Positions 1 through 8,336 of a stretch of DNA of 64,000 bases are shown piece after piece. The translations under genes and the position numbers were made by a program. The notes under the pieces were generated by a model. The model was not told where the DNA came from and did no database searches. It saw nothing but the letters and a program-made list of their open reading frames with translations. How positions within the stretch are numbered: the first letter of the stretch is position 1; every line of letters begins with the position of its first letter. The stretch is from NCBI RefSeq assembly GCF_040187885.1, contig NZ_JBDPLH010000007.1:174014-238013 (forward strand), read 5' to 3'. The DNA comes from Roseateles_E cavernae. GTDB taxonomy: Bacteria; Pseudomonadota; Gammaproteobacteria; Burkholderiales; Burkholderiaceae_C.

Positions 1-258
1 TCCACCGTGCCGCCGACCAACTCGGTGGTGATGCAGATCTTCGGCATCCAGCATATGTCGATGCTGAGCGGCTTTGTCTTTCTGAGCCATCAGGTCGGCA
101 GCTTCCTGGGCGTCTGGCTGGGCGGCAAGCTCTATGACAGCAGCGGCAGCTATGACGTGGTCTGGTGGCTGGCCGTCGCGCTGGGTGTGGCCGCGGCCTT
201 GATCAATCTGCCGGTGCGCGAGCATGCCATCGCGCGTGCCGCGCCCGCTGCGGCATGA
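1..258 (+). CDS. MFS transporter, C-terminal part (5' end outside window)
   Basis: The reading frame is open from the first base of the window and ends at 256-258, so only about the last 85 residues are visible. They hold two hydrophobic segments separated by the stretch GGKLYDSSGSYD, which has the G-G-x-L-x-D-x-x-G-S-Y-D form typical of the loop before the last helix pair of major facilitator carriers of the monocarboxylate/oxalate-antiporter type. It is therefore an inner-membrane solute transporter; the substrate cannot be told from this fragment. The stop overlaps the start of the next small gene (ATGA), suggesting co-translation. The family call rests on the end of the protein only. Confidence 0.75.
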   Translation, partial: STVPPTNSVVMQIFGIQHMSMLSGFVFLSHQVGSFLGVWLGGKLYDSSGSYDVVWWLAVALGVAAALINLPVREHAIARAAPAAA

Positions 259-377
259 ACTGGCGGCGCGGCCTGGCCTGGACGGCGGCCCTGCTGCTGC
301 TGGCCGCCGTCTTTGCTTCCTATCTGCAGCCCGAGTTGATGCGGCAGCTGTCCGAACAGATCTGGGCCTGTTTCTGA
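255..377 (+). CDS. Small predicted single-span membrane protein (40 aa)
   Basis: The ATG at 255 overlaps the stop of the MFS gene by ATGA, and the frame ends one base before the next ATG at 379, so the ORF fills the gap between two genes exactly. The 40-residue product begins with a basic stretch (NWRR), then has a hydrophobic segment of about 18 residues (GLAWTAALLLLAAVFASY), then a short polar tail ending in CF. This fits a small N-in membrane peptide. I do not recognise a family. Its position suggests translational coupling to the transporter; it could be a small accessory subunit, but that is inference. Confidence 0.45.
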   Translation: MNWRRGLAWTAALLLLAAVFASYLQPELMRQLSEQIWACF

Positions 378-378
378 G

Positions 379-918
379 ATGTTGAGCCCCCCCTCCCCCT
401 GGCTGCTGCGTTGGCCCCAGGCCTGCAAGGCCGGTGCCAGCGCGCTGGACCTGGCTTGCGGCTCGGGCCGCCATGTGCGCCATCTGGCGTCCCTAGGCAT
501 GCGGGTCACCGCCGTGGACCGCGATGCCCAGGCCCTGGCCGCGCTGAGCGGCCTGGCCGACACCCTGGTGGCCGATATCGAAGCCGGCCCCTGGCCGCTG
601 GGCGAGCGCCGGTTTGACCTGGTGCTGGTCACCAATTACCTGTGGCGCCCGCTGCTGCCGCGCATCGCGGCGGCCGTCGCACCGGGCGGCTGGCTGATTT
701 ACGAAACCTTTACCCAAGGCCAGCAAAGTGTGGGCCGACCATCCAATCCGGAGTTTCTGCTGCGGCCCGGCGAGTTGCTGCAAGCCTGTGCCGGGCTGCG
801 CGTCGTCGCCTATGAGGACGGTTTTCTGGACGGGGTCAACCCGCGCTATCTGCAGCGCGTTGCTGCGGTTCGTGAAAGCAGCGAGCCGGGGGTTTTCCAG
901 CGCTACCGCCTGGACTGA
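379..918 (+). CDS. Class I SAM-dependent methyltransferase
   Basis: A 179-residue soluble protein with the Rossmann methyltransferase signature near its start: motif I LDLACGSGRHVRHLA (about residues 23-37), then the acidic strand VTAVDRD that contacts the SAM ribose, and motif IV-like FDLVLVTNYLWRP. It is short for the fold and has a TehB-like layout. The substrate is not identifiable; small molecules or metal/metalloid detoxification products are possible for this group. It begins one base after the small membrane ORF, so it probably belongs to the same transcript as the MFS gene, while dapA starts 50 bases after its stop with its own ribosome binding site. Confidence 0.8.
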   Translation: MLSPPSPWLLRWPQACKAGASALDLACGSGRHVRHLASLGMRVTAVDRDAQALAALSGLADTLVADIEAGPWPLGERRFDLVLVTNYLWRPLLPRIAAAVAPGGWLIYETFTQGQQSVGRPSNPEFLLRPGELLQACAGLRVVAYEDGFLDGVNPRYLQRVAAVRESSEPGVFQRYRLD

Positions 919-968
919 GCCAAGAGGCCGGCGCGCTTCAGTAGAATCCGCCGATTGCGAGGAATTCC

Positions 969-1850
969 ATGACACCGATTGTTGGCAGCATCGTCGCGCT
1001 TGTGACGCCGATGCAAGAGGACGGCAGCGTCGATTACGCCGCGCTGCGCAGCTTGATTGACTGGCATATTGCCGAAGGCACGGATTGCATCGGCGTGGTC
1101 GGCACGACCGGCGAATCGCCCACCGTGAGCGTCGAGGAGCACTGCGAGATCATCCGCGTGGCGGTCGAGCATGCAGCCGGCCGCGTGCCCATCATGGCCG
1201 GCACCGGTGGCAACTCCACCGCCGAGGCGATCAATCTGAGCCGCTTCGCGAAGCAGGTCGGCGCCGACTGCACGCTGTCGGTCGTGCCCTACTACAACAA
1301 GCCTTCGCAAGAAGGCATCTACCAGCATTTCAAGGCCATCGCCGAGGCCGTCGACATCCCGATGATGTTGTACAACGTGCCCGGCCGCACCGTCGCCGAT
1401 ATGGCGCCCGAGACCAGTTTGCGCTGCGCGGCCCTGCCCGGCGTCATCGGCATCAAGGAAGCCACCGGCAATATCGAGCGCGCCGCCTACCTGATCAAGC
1501 ATGCGCCGGCCGGCTTCTCGATCTATTCGGGCGATGACGGCACGGCCGTGGCCCTGATGCTGCTGGGCGGTCATGGCAATGTCAGCGTCACCGCCAATGT
1601 CGCACCGCGCGCGATGCACGAGCTCTGCAAGGCCGCGCTGGCCGGCAATGTGCGCGAGGCCACCCGCATTCATATGCAGCTGCTGGGCCTGCACAAGCAG
1701 CTGTTCTGCGAACCCAGCCCGGCCCCCACCAAATGGGCGCTGGAGCGCCTGGGCCGCTGCAAATCGGCACTGCGCCTGCCGATCACGCCGCTGACGGCCG
1801 CCGGCCAGGCCAGCGTGGCGCAAGCCATGAGCGAAGCAGGCCTGCTCTGA
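969..1850 (+). CDS. dapA: 4-hydroxy-tetrahydrodipicolinate synthase
   Basis: Condenses pyruvate with aspartate semialdehyde, the first committed step of lysine and meso-diaminopimelate synthesis in the cytoplasm. The 293-residue length is normal for the family. Visible active-site residues are Thr46 (in GTTGES), Tyr109 (PYYNKP), Tyr135 (LYNVPGR), Arg140 and the Schiff-base Lys163 in GIKEATGN. The start at 969 follows an AGGA ribosome binding site at a good distance. bamC follows on the same strand after about 50 bases, the classical dapA-bamC (nlpB) arrangement also known from enterobacteria, so the two are probably co-transcribed. Confidence 0.97.
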   Translation: MTPIVGSIVALVTPMQEDGSVDYAALRSLIDWHIAEGTDCIGVVGTTGESPTVSVEEHCEIIRVAVEHAAGRVPIMAGTGGNSTAEAINLSRFAKQVGADCTLSVVPYYNKPSQEGIYQHFKAIAEAVDIPMMLYNVPGRTVADMAPETSLRCAALPGVIGIKEATGNIERAAYLIKHAPAGFSIYSGDDGTAVALMLLGGHGNVSVTANVAPRAMHELCKAALAGNVREATRIHMQLLGLHKQLFCEPSPAPTKWALERLGRCKSALRLPITPLTAAGQASVAQAMSEAGLL

Positions 1851-1903
1851 CCCGGGGCTTCTTGCTCCAGGTTCTTCCCGTTTATCCAGCCTTCAGTCCG
1901 GAG

Positions 1904-3100
1904 ATGTCTAGCGTGACCCGTTCCTTTCCCATCGATGCCAAGGCCACGCGCCTGGCCCGCACCGCCCTGAGCACCGCGCTGATCGCCTCGTTGGCTGCCT
2001 GCAGCTCCTTTGACGGCGTACTGAGCTCCGACAAGGTCGACTACCGCACCGCCGCCCGCCAGACCACCGGCCTGGACGTGCCGCCGGACCTGACCCAGCT
2101 GGCCCGCGACAACCGCTCCCAGGTCCAGGGCGGCTCGGTCAGCGCCTCGGCACTGCAGCAAGGCGGCGGCGCAGCGCGTGCGGCCGCTGCAGCCCCCAGC
2201 AACCAGGTGGCGCTGAAGGCGGCCGGCAATGTCAGCCTGGAGCGCAACGGCGAGGTGCGCTGGCTGCGCAGCACGGCCAATGCCGACCAGCTGTGGCCGC
2301 AGCTGCGTGCCTTCTGGCAGGAGTCCGGCTTCGAGCTGGTCAAGGACGATGCCGCCGTGGGCCTGCTGGAAACCAGCTGGGCCGAGAACCGCGCCAAGCT
2401 GCCGCAGGACTTCATCCGCCGCACCATAGGCACGGTGCTGGACTCGGTCTACTCGACCGGCGAGCGCGATATGTACCGCACCCGCATCGAGCGCGTGGCC
2501 GGCGGCGGCACCGACATCTATATCAGCCATCGCGGCATGCAGGAGGTCTACACCACCAGCCAGCGCGAGCAGACCGCCTGGCAGCCGCGTGCCGCCGATG
2601 CTTCGCTGGAAGGCGAGATGCTGTCGCGCCTGATGCTCAAGCTGGGCGGTCAGACCGAAGCGGCCAAGGCCGTGGTGGCGGGCGCCGCCGCACCGGTCGC
2701 GATCCCCTCGTCCGAACTGCCGCCCTCGCGCGGCGGCGCGCGCAGCCGGCCGCTGAGCGAAGTGCCCGACACGCTGCAGGTCAATGAGGGCTTCGAGCGC
2801 GCCTGGCGCCGGGTCGGCCAGTCGCTGGATCGCCACGGCTTCACCGTCGAGGACCGCGACCGCAGCCAGGGCTTGTTCTTCCTGCGCTATGCCGACCCGA
2901 CCCAGGCCGGCAAGGAAGAACCCAACTTCTTCCAGCGCCTGTTCAAGGGCGAGCAGGCCGTGACCGCCAACCGCTACCGCGTCTCGGTCAAGTCCGAGGG
3001 CGAGCGCAGCACGGTCAGCGTGCTCAACAACCAGGGCCAGCAGCAGACCGACGAGAACGCCAAGCGCATTCTGAACCTGCTGATGGACGATCTGCGCTGA
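1904..3100 (+). CDS. bamC: Outer membrane protein assembly factor BamC (lipoprotein)
   Basis: Accessory lipoprotein of the BAM complex that inserts beta-barrel proteins into the outer membrane. The N-terminus has an export signal ending in the lipobox LAAC, with the lipidated Cys at residue 33. After the signal come the unstructured VDYR...PPDLTQL segment that in this family packs on BamD, then two helix-grip domains (about residues 100-230 and 280-398). Position directly after dapA supports the call. The start is uncertain: the GGAG at 1900-1903 abuts ATG 1904, whereas a GTG at 1913 lies at ideal spacing, so the true product may be three residues shorter. A terminator hairpin follows. Confidence 0.92.
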   Translation: MSSVTRSFPIDAKATRLARTALSTALIASLAACSSFDGVLSSDKVDYRTAARQTTGLDVPPDLTQLARDNRSQVQGGSVSASALQQGGGAARAAAAAPSNQVALKAAGNVSLERNGEVRWLRSTANADQLWPQLRAFWQESGFELVKDDAAVGLLETSWAENRAKLPQDFIRRTIGTVLDSVYSTGERDMYRTRIERVAGGGTDIYISHRGMQEVYTTSQREQTAWQPRAADASLEGEMLSRLMLKLGGQTEAAKAVVAGAAAPVAIPSSELPPSRGGARSRPLSEVPDTLQVNEGFERAWRRVGQSLDRHGFTVEDRDRSQGLFFLRYADPTQAGKEEPNFFQRLFKGEQAVTANRYRVSVKSEGERSTVSVLNNQGQQQTDENAKRILNLLMDDLR

Positions 3101-3121
3101 AGCAACCTAAGCTCCGACATG

Positions 3122-3154
3122 GCCGCCGCCTGCTGACGCAGCGGCGGCTTTTTT
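3122..3154 (+). terminator. Rho-independent terminator after bamC
   Basis: An 8-bp perfect GC stem (GCCGCCGC at 3122-3129 pairing with GCGGCGGC at 3141-3148) with an 11-base loop is followed by a run of six T. It closes the dapA-bamC unit. Confidence 0.85.
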
Positions 3155-3199
3155 CTTGTACGACCTCGGTCCAACCTTCATCACACAGCAGGCTTTTCG

Positions 3200-3979
3200 A
3201 TGCGTTTTTGCAGCCTGGGCAGCGGCAGCGCCGGCAACGCCACCCTGATCGAAGCCAGCCAAGGCATCACCAGCACCACCGTGCTGATCGACTGCGGCTT
3301 CAGCCTGCGCGAGCTCGGCCGTCGCCTGGCGCGCGCCGGCAGCGCCCCCGAGCAGCTCAGCGCGATCTTCATCACCCATGAACACGGCGACCATGCCGGC
3401 TGCGCGCTGAGCCTGGCCCGCCAGTACCGGCTGCCGATCTTCACCAGCCGCGGCACCTGGCGCGCCATCGGCAGCCCGGACTTCGACCCAGCGCTGCTGC
3501 ACCTGACCCAGGACGGCGAGCGGCTGACGCTTGGCGACATCGAGCTGCGGCCCTTCGCGGTCCCGCACGACGCCAACGAGCCGCTGCAGCTGAGCGCCAG
3601 CGACGGCCACCGGCGTCTGGGCGTGATCACCGATATCGGCTCGCTGACGCCCTCGGTGGTACAGCACTTGCAGCACTGCAACGCCCTGCTGCTCGAATGC
3701 AATCATGACGAGGCCTTGCTGCGGGCCAGCAGCTATCCGGCAAGCCTGAAGCGCCGCATCCTGGGCAGCCATGGCCATCTCTCGAATGCGTCGGCCGCCG
3801 CGCTGCTGAATGAGTGCCTGCATCAGGGCTTGCGGCATGTGGTGGCGGCGCATCTGAGCGAGCGCAATAACTCGCCGGCTTTGGCGGCGGCGGCACTGGC
3901 CGAGATACTGGGTGCGGCGCCGGCAGATATTCCGGTGGCCAGCCAGACCCTGGGTATGGAATGGCTGGATCTGAACTGA
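3200..3979 (+). CDS. MBL-fold metallo-hydrolase (YycJ/WalJ-like)
   Basis: A 259-residue cytoplasmic protein of the metallo-beta-lactamase fold. It opens with MRFCSLGSGSAGNATLIEA, the characteristic start of the YycJ-type subgroup, and has the metal-binding motif THEHGDHAG (HxHxDH, about residues 54-62), then further ligands in the VPHDANEP and TDIGSLT segments and the late motif HLSNASA/AHLSERNNSP. Relatives are putative nucleases or phosphodiesterases, some linked to DNA repair or cell-wall control; the substrate here is unknown. It has its own unit between two terminators, starting about 45 bases after the bamC terminator. Confidence 0.88.
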   Translation: MRFCSLGSGSAGNATLIEASQGITSTTVLIDCGFSLRELGRRLARAGSAPEQLSAIFITHEHGDHAGCALSLARQYRLPIFTSRGTWRAIGSPDFDPALLHLTQDGERLTLGDIELRPFAVPHDANEPLQLSASDGHRRLGVITDIGSLTPSVVQHLQHCNALLLECNHDEALLRASSYPASLKRRILGSHGHLSNASAAALLNECLHQGLRHVVAAHLSERNNSPALAAAALAEILGAAPADIPVASQTLGMEWLDLN

Positions 3980-4001
3980 GGCAGTTCAGATCGGCGACCC
4001 C

Positions 4002-4037
4002 AAAAGAAAAGCCGCCCGGCTTGCGCCGGGCGGCTTT
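4002..4037. terminator. Bidirectional terminator between convergent genes
   Basis: A perfect 10-bp stem (4011-4020 with 4025-4034) and a TTGC tetraloop. It is flanked by an A-rich run (4002-4010) on the left and TTT on the right, so it can end transcripts of the hydrolase on the plus strand and, more strongly, of the lipoprotein gene on the minus strand. Confidence 0.85.
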
Positions 4038-4055
4038 CAGTGACCGGAAAACCGA

Positions 4056-4283
4056 TTACTTGCTGGCAGCCGAAGCGGCAGCGTCGGCGACAGCCGAAGC
4101 GGCGTCGGCAGCGGCGCCGGCGACAGCCGAAGCAGCGTCGACAACAGCGCTGGCCGCATCAGCGACGGGAGCCGGAGCAGCAGCCGAAGCCGGCTCAGCG
4201 GCGACAGGAGCCTCTTCCTTCTTGCCACAAGCGGAGAGAGCAACAGCAGCCAGCAGGGAGGCCAACAGGATCGACTTTTTCAT
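4056..4283 (-). CDS. Small alanine-rich lipoprotein with heptad-like repeats
   Basis: A 75-residue precursor. MKKSILLASLLAAVALSACG is a classical lipoprotein signal with lipobox LSAC and lipidated Cys19. After a short charged linker (GKKEEAPV) the mature part is almost only Ala, Ser, Val and Asp, built from recurring seven-residue units of the type D-A-A-S-A-V-x. This spacing suits an alanine-zipper coiled coil like that of Lpp-type periplasmic lipoproteins, but no C-terminal Lys for peptidoglycan linkage is certain: the protein does end in ...AASK. The start at 4283 is preceded by a GAGG site; a longer frame upstream lacks one. It is monocistronic, ending at a strong terminator. Family not recognised. 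Confidence 0.75.
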   Translation of the reverse strand: MKKSILLASLLAAVALSACGKKEEAPVAAEPASAAAPAPVADAASAVVDAASAVAGAAADAASAVADAAASAASK

Positions 4284-4445
4284 ACGTGTCCTCAAAGAAT
4301 CAATTAGACGAAGAAACAATTACCGGTATTTCTTGAAGCAGCGCCGCACTACCACCCGACAGCGTGCCTCAGTAGAACAAGACGTGGAAACCTCGAACGC
4401 TTCCCTCGCCTAGCCCAGCATTGTAGCGTCACTTGGGGAAACTCC

Positions 4446-4943
4446 TTACAGGCCCAGGGTACTTGCTGAAAAGGATTCCGTCGAACGTTGCCAAACCGCA
4501 TCAAACCATTCCCTGCAAGCCACCTCATCCGCAGTTCGCACCGATAGCGCGGCCCGCCATTGCTGGGCATCCAGCAGGCGCAGGCTGAACAGCCCCGGCG
4601 CCATCAGCAGCCCCACCGGCCGACCGACGCCGACATCCTCGGCCTGGTATTGCACCGCCTGCACCACATGGTCCCAGGTCCGCCGCCATTGGACGAAACG
4701 CGGATGCAGGCGCTGCACCGTGTCGTACTGGGCCGCCGCGATCCGCAGCCGCCGATGCGGCAGGGCCCATTGCTTCAAGGCCTCCAGCATCGCCGGCTCC
4801 GACAGCGGCCAGGCCGCGAAATCGGCATCGAGCCAGAGCAGCTCGCGCCCACCCTGCTCGGCTGCGTACTGCAGGCCCTCGCGCAAGGCCTGCACAAAGT
4901 CCTGGCGACCCGTGATGATGCCCTCGGTCAAGCTCACTGCCAT
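4446..4943 (-). CDS. Conserved-looking hypothetical protein beside roxA
   Basis: A 165-residue soluble protein with no signal peptide and no motif I can assign. It is rich in Trp and Arg, and contains LLWLDADFAAWPLSEPAMLEAL and a C-terminal segment VGRPVGLLMAPGLFSLRLLDA. It starts 12 bases after the stop of the RoxA-type oxygenase gene on the same strand, so the two are almost certainly co-transcribed, which suggests a linked but unproven role. The frame has the codon use of its neighbours and is probably a real gene. Confidence 0.65.
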   Translation of the reverse strand: MAVSLTEGIITGRQDFVQALREGLQYAAEQGGRELLWLDADFAAWPLSEPAMLEALKQWALPHRRLRIAAAQYDTVQRLHPRFVQWRRTWDHVVQAVQYQAEDVGVGRPVGLLMAPGLFSLRLLDAQQWRAALSVRTADEVACREWFDAVWQRSTESFSASTLGL

Positions 4944-4955
4944 GCCCCGCTCCTC

Positions 4956-6071
4956 TTACAAATCCTGTTGCACCCAGCCGTCCTCGGCCCACTGATCCAG
5001 CAGCTCGCGGGCGCCCTCGCTGAGCTTGGCGACCTCGGCACCGGAGAGCCGGCGCAGATCGGCCAGGCGCTGCATCAGCTTGGCGTCGCGGCCACCGGCC
5101 CGGTAGGACTCGCCATTGATGAAGACATGGGCCTGGTCATACAACATGCGGCTGCGCCGGTCCAGGCGCGCAGCGGCGCCATCGGGCAAGACCGCGCCGG
5201 GCTCGAACCAGACCTTGGGCTTGGGCTCGCTGAGCGCCTCGCCCAGCGCCCGCTCCAGCGCCAGCGGCTCGCGCAGCGCGCGCTCGGCGGCATCGCGGGC
5301 AAAGGCCAGCAAGGCCTCGGGTACCCGGCCCGGCTCGGCGGTGGCCGGCTGCTTGGGGTCGGCATACATGCGGTTGGCCTGCGGCCGGGTCTCGTCATCC
5401 ATCAGGCGCGGCAGCAGCTCGCGCGCCAGCTCGGCCCGCCAGGGCGTGCGAAAACCCACCGAACAGGTCATGCACTCGCCCTCGGCCACGCCGTCATGCG
5501 CCCAGCCGGGCGGCAGGTAGAGCATGTCGCCCGGCTCCAGAAGGAACTCCTCTTCGGGCTGAAAGTTGGCGATGATCTTCAGCGGCACATCGTCGCGCAG
5601 CCGCGCGTCCGGCTGGCGGCCGATGCGCCAGCGGCGCTTGCCGTGGACCTGGATCAAAAACACGTCGTAGGAATCGAAATGCGGGCCGACGCCGCCGCCG
5701 TCGCTGGCATAGGAGATCATCAGATCATCGAGCCGCGCCTCGGGGATGAAGCGAAAGCGCGCCAGCAAGTCATGCGCGCTCTGCAGATGCAGATCCAGCC
5801 CCTGCACCAGCAAGGTCCAGTGCGGCTTGCTGAAGGGCGGCAGCTTCGGGCAAGGGCCCTGGCGCAGGCTCCAGCGGCCATCGAAGGCCGTCACCAGACG
5901 CGATTCGACATCCTCGCTGGCAGCCAGCCGTGCCAGCTCGGCGCGCGTGGCCGGCGGCGTGATGCCCGGCAGGGCCTGGCGCACCAGCAGCGGCTTCTTC
6001 TGCCAGTGGCTGCGCATGAATTGCGCCGGGGACAAACCGCCAAGAAGTGGCGTGGATTGGTCAATATTCAT
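4956..6071 (-). CDS. Ribosomal oxygenase RoxA-like, JmjC/cupin 2-oxoglutarate dioxygenase
   Basis: A 371-residue JmjC-fold protein similar to RoxA/YcfD, the Fe(II)/2-oxoglutarate oxygenase that hydroxylates an arginine of ribosomal protein uL16. The iron-binding triad is visible: His131 and Asp133 in GPHFDSYDVF and His192 in LPPGWAHDG. The sequence QVHGKRRWRIG after the first ligands is typical of the group, and a C-terminal winged-helix-like region (from about residue 280) is present. The length agrees with the YcfD type. It is divergent from the FKBP gene: the two starts lie 45 bases apart, sharing a promoter region. The exact substrate is inferred from the family. Confidence 0.85.
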   Translation of the reverse strand: MNIDQSTPLLGGLSPAQFMRSHWQKKPLLVRQALPGITPPATRAELARLAASEDVESRLVTAFDGRWSLRQGPCPKLPPFSKPHWTLLVQGLDLHLQSAHDLLARFRFIPEARLDDLMISYASDGGGVGPHFDSYDVFLIQVHGKRRWRIGRQPDARLRDDVPLKIIANFQPEEEFLLEPGDMLYLPPGWAHDGVAEGECMTCSVGFRTPWRAELARELLPRLMDDETRPQANRMYADPKQPATAEPGRVPEALLAFARDAAERALREPLALERALGEALSEPKPKVWFEPGAVLPDGAAARLDRRSRMLYDQAHVFINGESYRAGGRDAKLMQRLADLRRLSGAEVAKLSEGARELLDQWAEDGWVQQDL

Positions 6072-6115
6072 GGGCCTGGATTGTGGCCTGCCTGCGGTAT
6101 GCGATCATCCCGCCC

Positions 6116-6637
6116 ATGCAAATTTCCGCCCCCTGTGTGGTCTCCCTGAGCTGGAGACTTGAAGATGCCCAAGGCCAGTTGATCGACGAGCTGAGCGAGC
6201 CGTTGGAGTTTTTCTACGGCGGCGACGACCTGTTCACCAAGGTCGAGGAAGCGCTGGCCGGCCAGGAGATCGGCTTCGAAGCCAGCCTGGCGCTGGAGCC
6301 CGAAGACGCCTTTGGCGAGTACGACTCCGCCCTGGTCTGTTTCGAGAGCCGCGCCGTGCTGCCCGAGAACGTCTCGGAAGGCATGCAGTTCGAAGGCCTG
6401 CCCGAAGGTGCGGCCAGCGAAGACATGCCGGCCGACCGTGTCTATACCGTCACCGAGGTCTATCCCGAACATGTGGTGCTTGACGGCAACCACCCCTTGG
6501 CTGGCATCGGCCTGCGCATGCACCTGAAGGTGCGCGATGTGCGCGAGGCCAGCGAGGAAGAGATCGAGGCCGGCAGCGTCGGCGAGGCGGTGTTCAGCCT
6601 GGTCAGCGGCGCGCCGCCGGACGCTTCACTTCATTGA
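6116..6637 (+). CDS. FKBP-type peptidyl-prolyl isomerase (SlyD-like)
   Basis: A 173-residue cytoplasmic isomerase and chaperone. The FKBP half-domain starts with VVSLSWRLEDAQGQLIDE, is followed by PLEFFYGGDDLF and the insert-in-flap region typical of SlyD/SlpA (EDAFGEYD...), and ends with HPLAGIGLRMHLKVRDVREAS, where the N-H-P-L-A-G motif is diagnostic. The histidine- and cysteine-rich metal-binding tail of E. coli SlyD is missing, so nickel delivery is unlikely. The ATG at 6116 is chosen because the upstream extension overlaps the divergent roxA start. It converges with dut without a spare base (stops at 6637 and 6638). Confidence 0.9.
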   Translation: MQISAPCVVSLSWRLEDAQGQLIDELSEPLEFFYGGDDLFTKVEEALAGQEIGFEASLALEPEDAFGEYDSALVCFESRAVLPENVSEGMQFEGLPEGAASEDMPADRVYTVTEVYPEHVVLDGNHPLAGIGLRMHLKVRDVREASEEEIEAGSVGEAVFSLVSGAPPDASLH

Positions 6638-7093
6638 TCAAGACTTTCCGGTCGATCCAAAACCGCCTTCGCCACGCGCGGAGGCATCGAAATCCTCGAC
6701 GCGCCGGAACGCAGCCTGCACCACAGGCACCAGCACCAGCTGCGCAATGCGCTCCATCGGCTCGATCACGAAAGTGGTCTGGCCGCGGTTCCAGCAGCTG
6801 ACCATCAGCTGGCCCTGGTAGTCGCTGTCGATCAGGCCGACCAGATTGCCGAGCACGATGCCGTGCTTGTGGCCCAGGCCCGAGCGCGGCAGTATCAGCG
6901 CGGCCAGGCCGGTGTCGGCGATGTGAATCGCCAGGCCGGTCGGGATCAAGGTGGTCTGACCGGGTTCCAAGGTGACGGCCGCATCGAGGCAGGCGCGCAG
7001 ATCCAGACCGGCCGAGCCGGGGGTCGCGTAGGCGGGCAGTTGCTCGGCCATGCGGGCATCGAGCACTTTCAGGTCAACAGTCGTCGTGGTCAT
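6638..7093 (-). CDS. dut: Deoxyuridine 5'-triphosphate nucleotidohydrolase
   Basis: Hydrolyses dUTP to dUMP, keeping uracil out of DNA and feeding thymidylate synthesis. The 151-residue trimeric-type protein shows the five family motifs: PGSAGLDLRA, LPRSGLG, GLIDSDYQGQLMVS, ERIAQLVLVPV and the C-terminal glycine-rich lid RGEGGFGSTG. The start overlaps the stop of coaBC by ATGA, so it is translated from the same message, an arrangement (coaBC-dut) also conserved in E. coli. Its 3' end abuts the convergent FKBP gene. Confidence 0.97.
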   Translation of the reverse strand: MTTTTVDLKVLDARMAEQLPAYATPGSAGLDLRACLDAAVTLEPGQTTLIPTGLAIHIADTGLAALILPRSGLGHKHGIVLGNLVGLIDSDYQGQLMVSCWNRGQTTFVIEPMERIAQLVLVPVVQAAFRRVEDFDASARGEGGFGSTGKS

Positions 7094-8316
7094 GGCTTTT
7101 GTTCTTGCAGGCGCGCCGCGATCTCGCGGATCAGATCGCGCGCCAGGCTCAGTTTGTCGTTGTGAGGGAGTTCTCGCTGGCCTTGGGCATCGACCAGCAG
7201 CAGCGCATTGTCGTCGCGGCCGAAGGTGGCCGGCCCCAGATTGCCGACGATCAACGGCACGCCCTTGCGCAGCAGCTTCTCGCGCGCATGCTTGAGCAGG
7301 TCGCGGCTCTCGGCGGCAAAGCCCACACAGAACGGCTTGTCCGCCAGCGCCGCCACGGCGGCCAGGATGTCGGGATTTTCGGTCAGCTCAAAGCTCGGCG
7401 CCGCGCTGGCACTGCTGCCGTCCTTCTTGATCTTGTGCTCGTTGATCTGCGCCGGCCGCCAGTCGGCCACCGCGGCGGTCGCGATGAAGACATCGTGCGC
7501 CGCCGCGCGCGGCAGCACCGCGTCATACATCTGCAGCGCGGTCTGCACATCGACACGTCGCACGCCGCGCGGCGTGGCCAGATGCACCGGCCCGGCCACC
7601 AAGGTGACCTCGGCGCCAGCCTCGGCCGCCGCGCGCGCGATCGCAAAACCCATCTTGCCGCTGGAGCGATTGGTGAGGCCGCGCACCGGGTCGATGGGCT
7701 CAAATGTCGGACCGGCCGTGATCAGGAGCTGCTTGCCGGCCAGCAGCTTGGGCTGGAAGAAGGCGATCAGCTCGTCTCGCAGCTCGGCGGCCTCCAGCAT
7801 GCGGCCATCGCCGATTTCGCCGCAGGCCTGGTCGCCATTGCCGGGGCCCAGCACGACGGCACCATCGGCACGCAGCTGCGCGATATTGCGCTGCGTGGCC
7901 GGGTGCGCCCACATCTCGCGATTCATCGCCGGCGCCACCAGCAGCGGGCAACGCTCGGCAGGCCGAGCCAGTGCGGTCAGGCTCAGCAAATCGTCGGCCC
8001 GGCCCTGCACCAGCTTGGCGATGAAGTCGGCACTGGCCGGCGCGACCAGCATCACATCGGCGCGCCGTGTCGCGTTGATATGGGCCATATTGTTGAGCTC
8101 GCGGGCGTCCCACTGGCTCATCAGCACCGGCTGGTTGGACAGGGCCTGCATGGTCACCGGCGTGATGAAGGCCTCGGCGGCCTCACTCATCATCACCTGC
8201 ACGGTGGCGCCGGCCTTGATCAGCAGCCGCACCAGCTCGGCGGACTTGTAGCAGGCGATGCCGCCCGAGAGGCCCAGCAAGACATGCTTGCCGGCGAGTT
8301 GTGTAGCTTCAGACAT
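7090..8316 (-). CDS. coaBC: Bifunctional phosphopantothenoylcysteine decarboxylase / phosphopantothenate-cysteine ligase
   Basis: Two consecutive steps of coenzyme A synthesis in one 408-residue polypeptide. The N-terminal CoaC flavoprotein domain (to about residue 190) begins LLGLSGGIACYKSAELVR and contains the catalytic-loop motif APAMNREMW and the PGNGDQACGEIGDGRM segment. The C-terminal CoaB ligase domain starts near LITAGPTFEPIDPVR and includes TNRSSGKMG and the AVADWRP motif, then KIKKD. The length is normal. It is followed by dut with a 4-base overlap and preceded by trmB at 20 bases. Confidence 0.97.
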   Translation of the reverse strand: MSEATQLAGKHVLLGLSGGIACYKSAELVRLLIKAGATVQVMMSEAAEAFITPVTMQALSNQPVLMSQWDARELNNMAHINATRRADVMLVAPASADFIAKLVQGRADDLLSLTALARPAERCPLLVAPAMNREMWAHPATQRNIAQLRADGAVVLGPGNGDQACGEIGDGRMLEAAELRDELIAFFQPKLLAGKQLLITAGPTFEPIDPVRGLTNRSSGKMGFAIARAAAEAGAEVTLVAGPVHLATPRGVRRVDVQTALQMYDAVLPRAAAHDVFIATAAVADWRPAQINEHKIKKDGSSASAAPSFELTENPDILAAVAALADKPFCVGFAAESRDLLKHAREKLLRKGVPLIVGNLGPATFGRDDNALLLVDAQGQRELPHNDKLSLARDLIREIAARLQEQKP

Positions 8317-8336
8317 GGCCGCACTCTAGCAGCGGG

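Noticed and set aside
4037..4243. A frame of 68 codons overlapping the small lipoprotein gene
   Set aside because: Low-complexity shadow of the Ala-rich repeats; the frame with lipobox and ribosome binding site is the real one.
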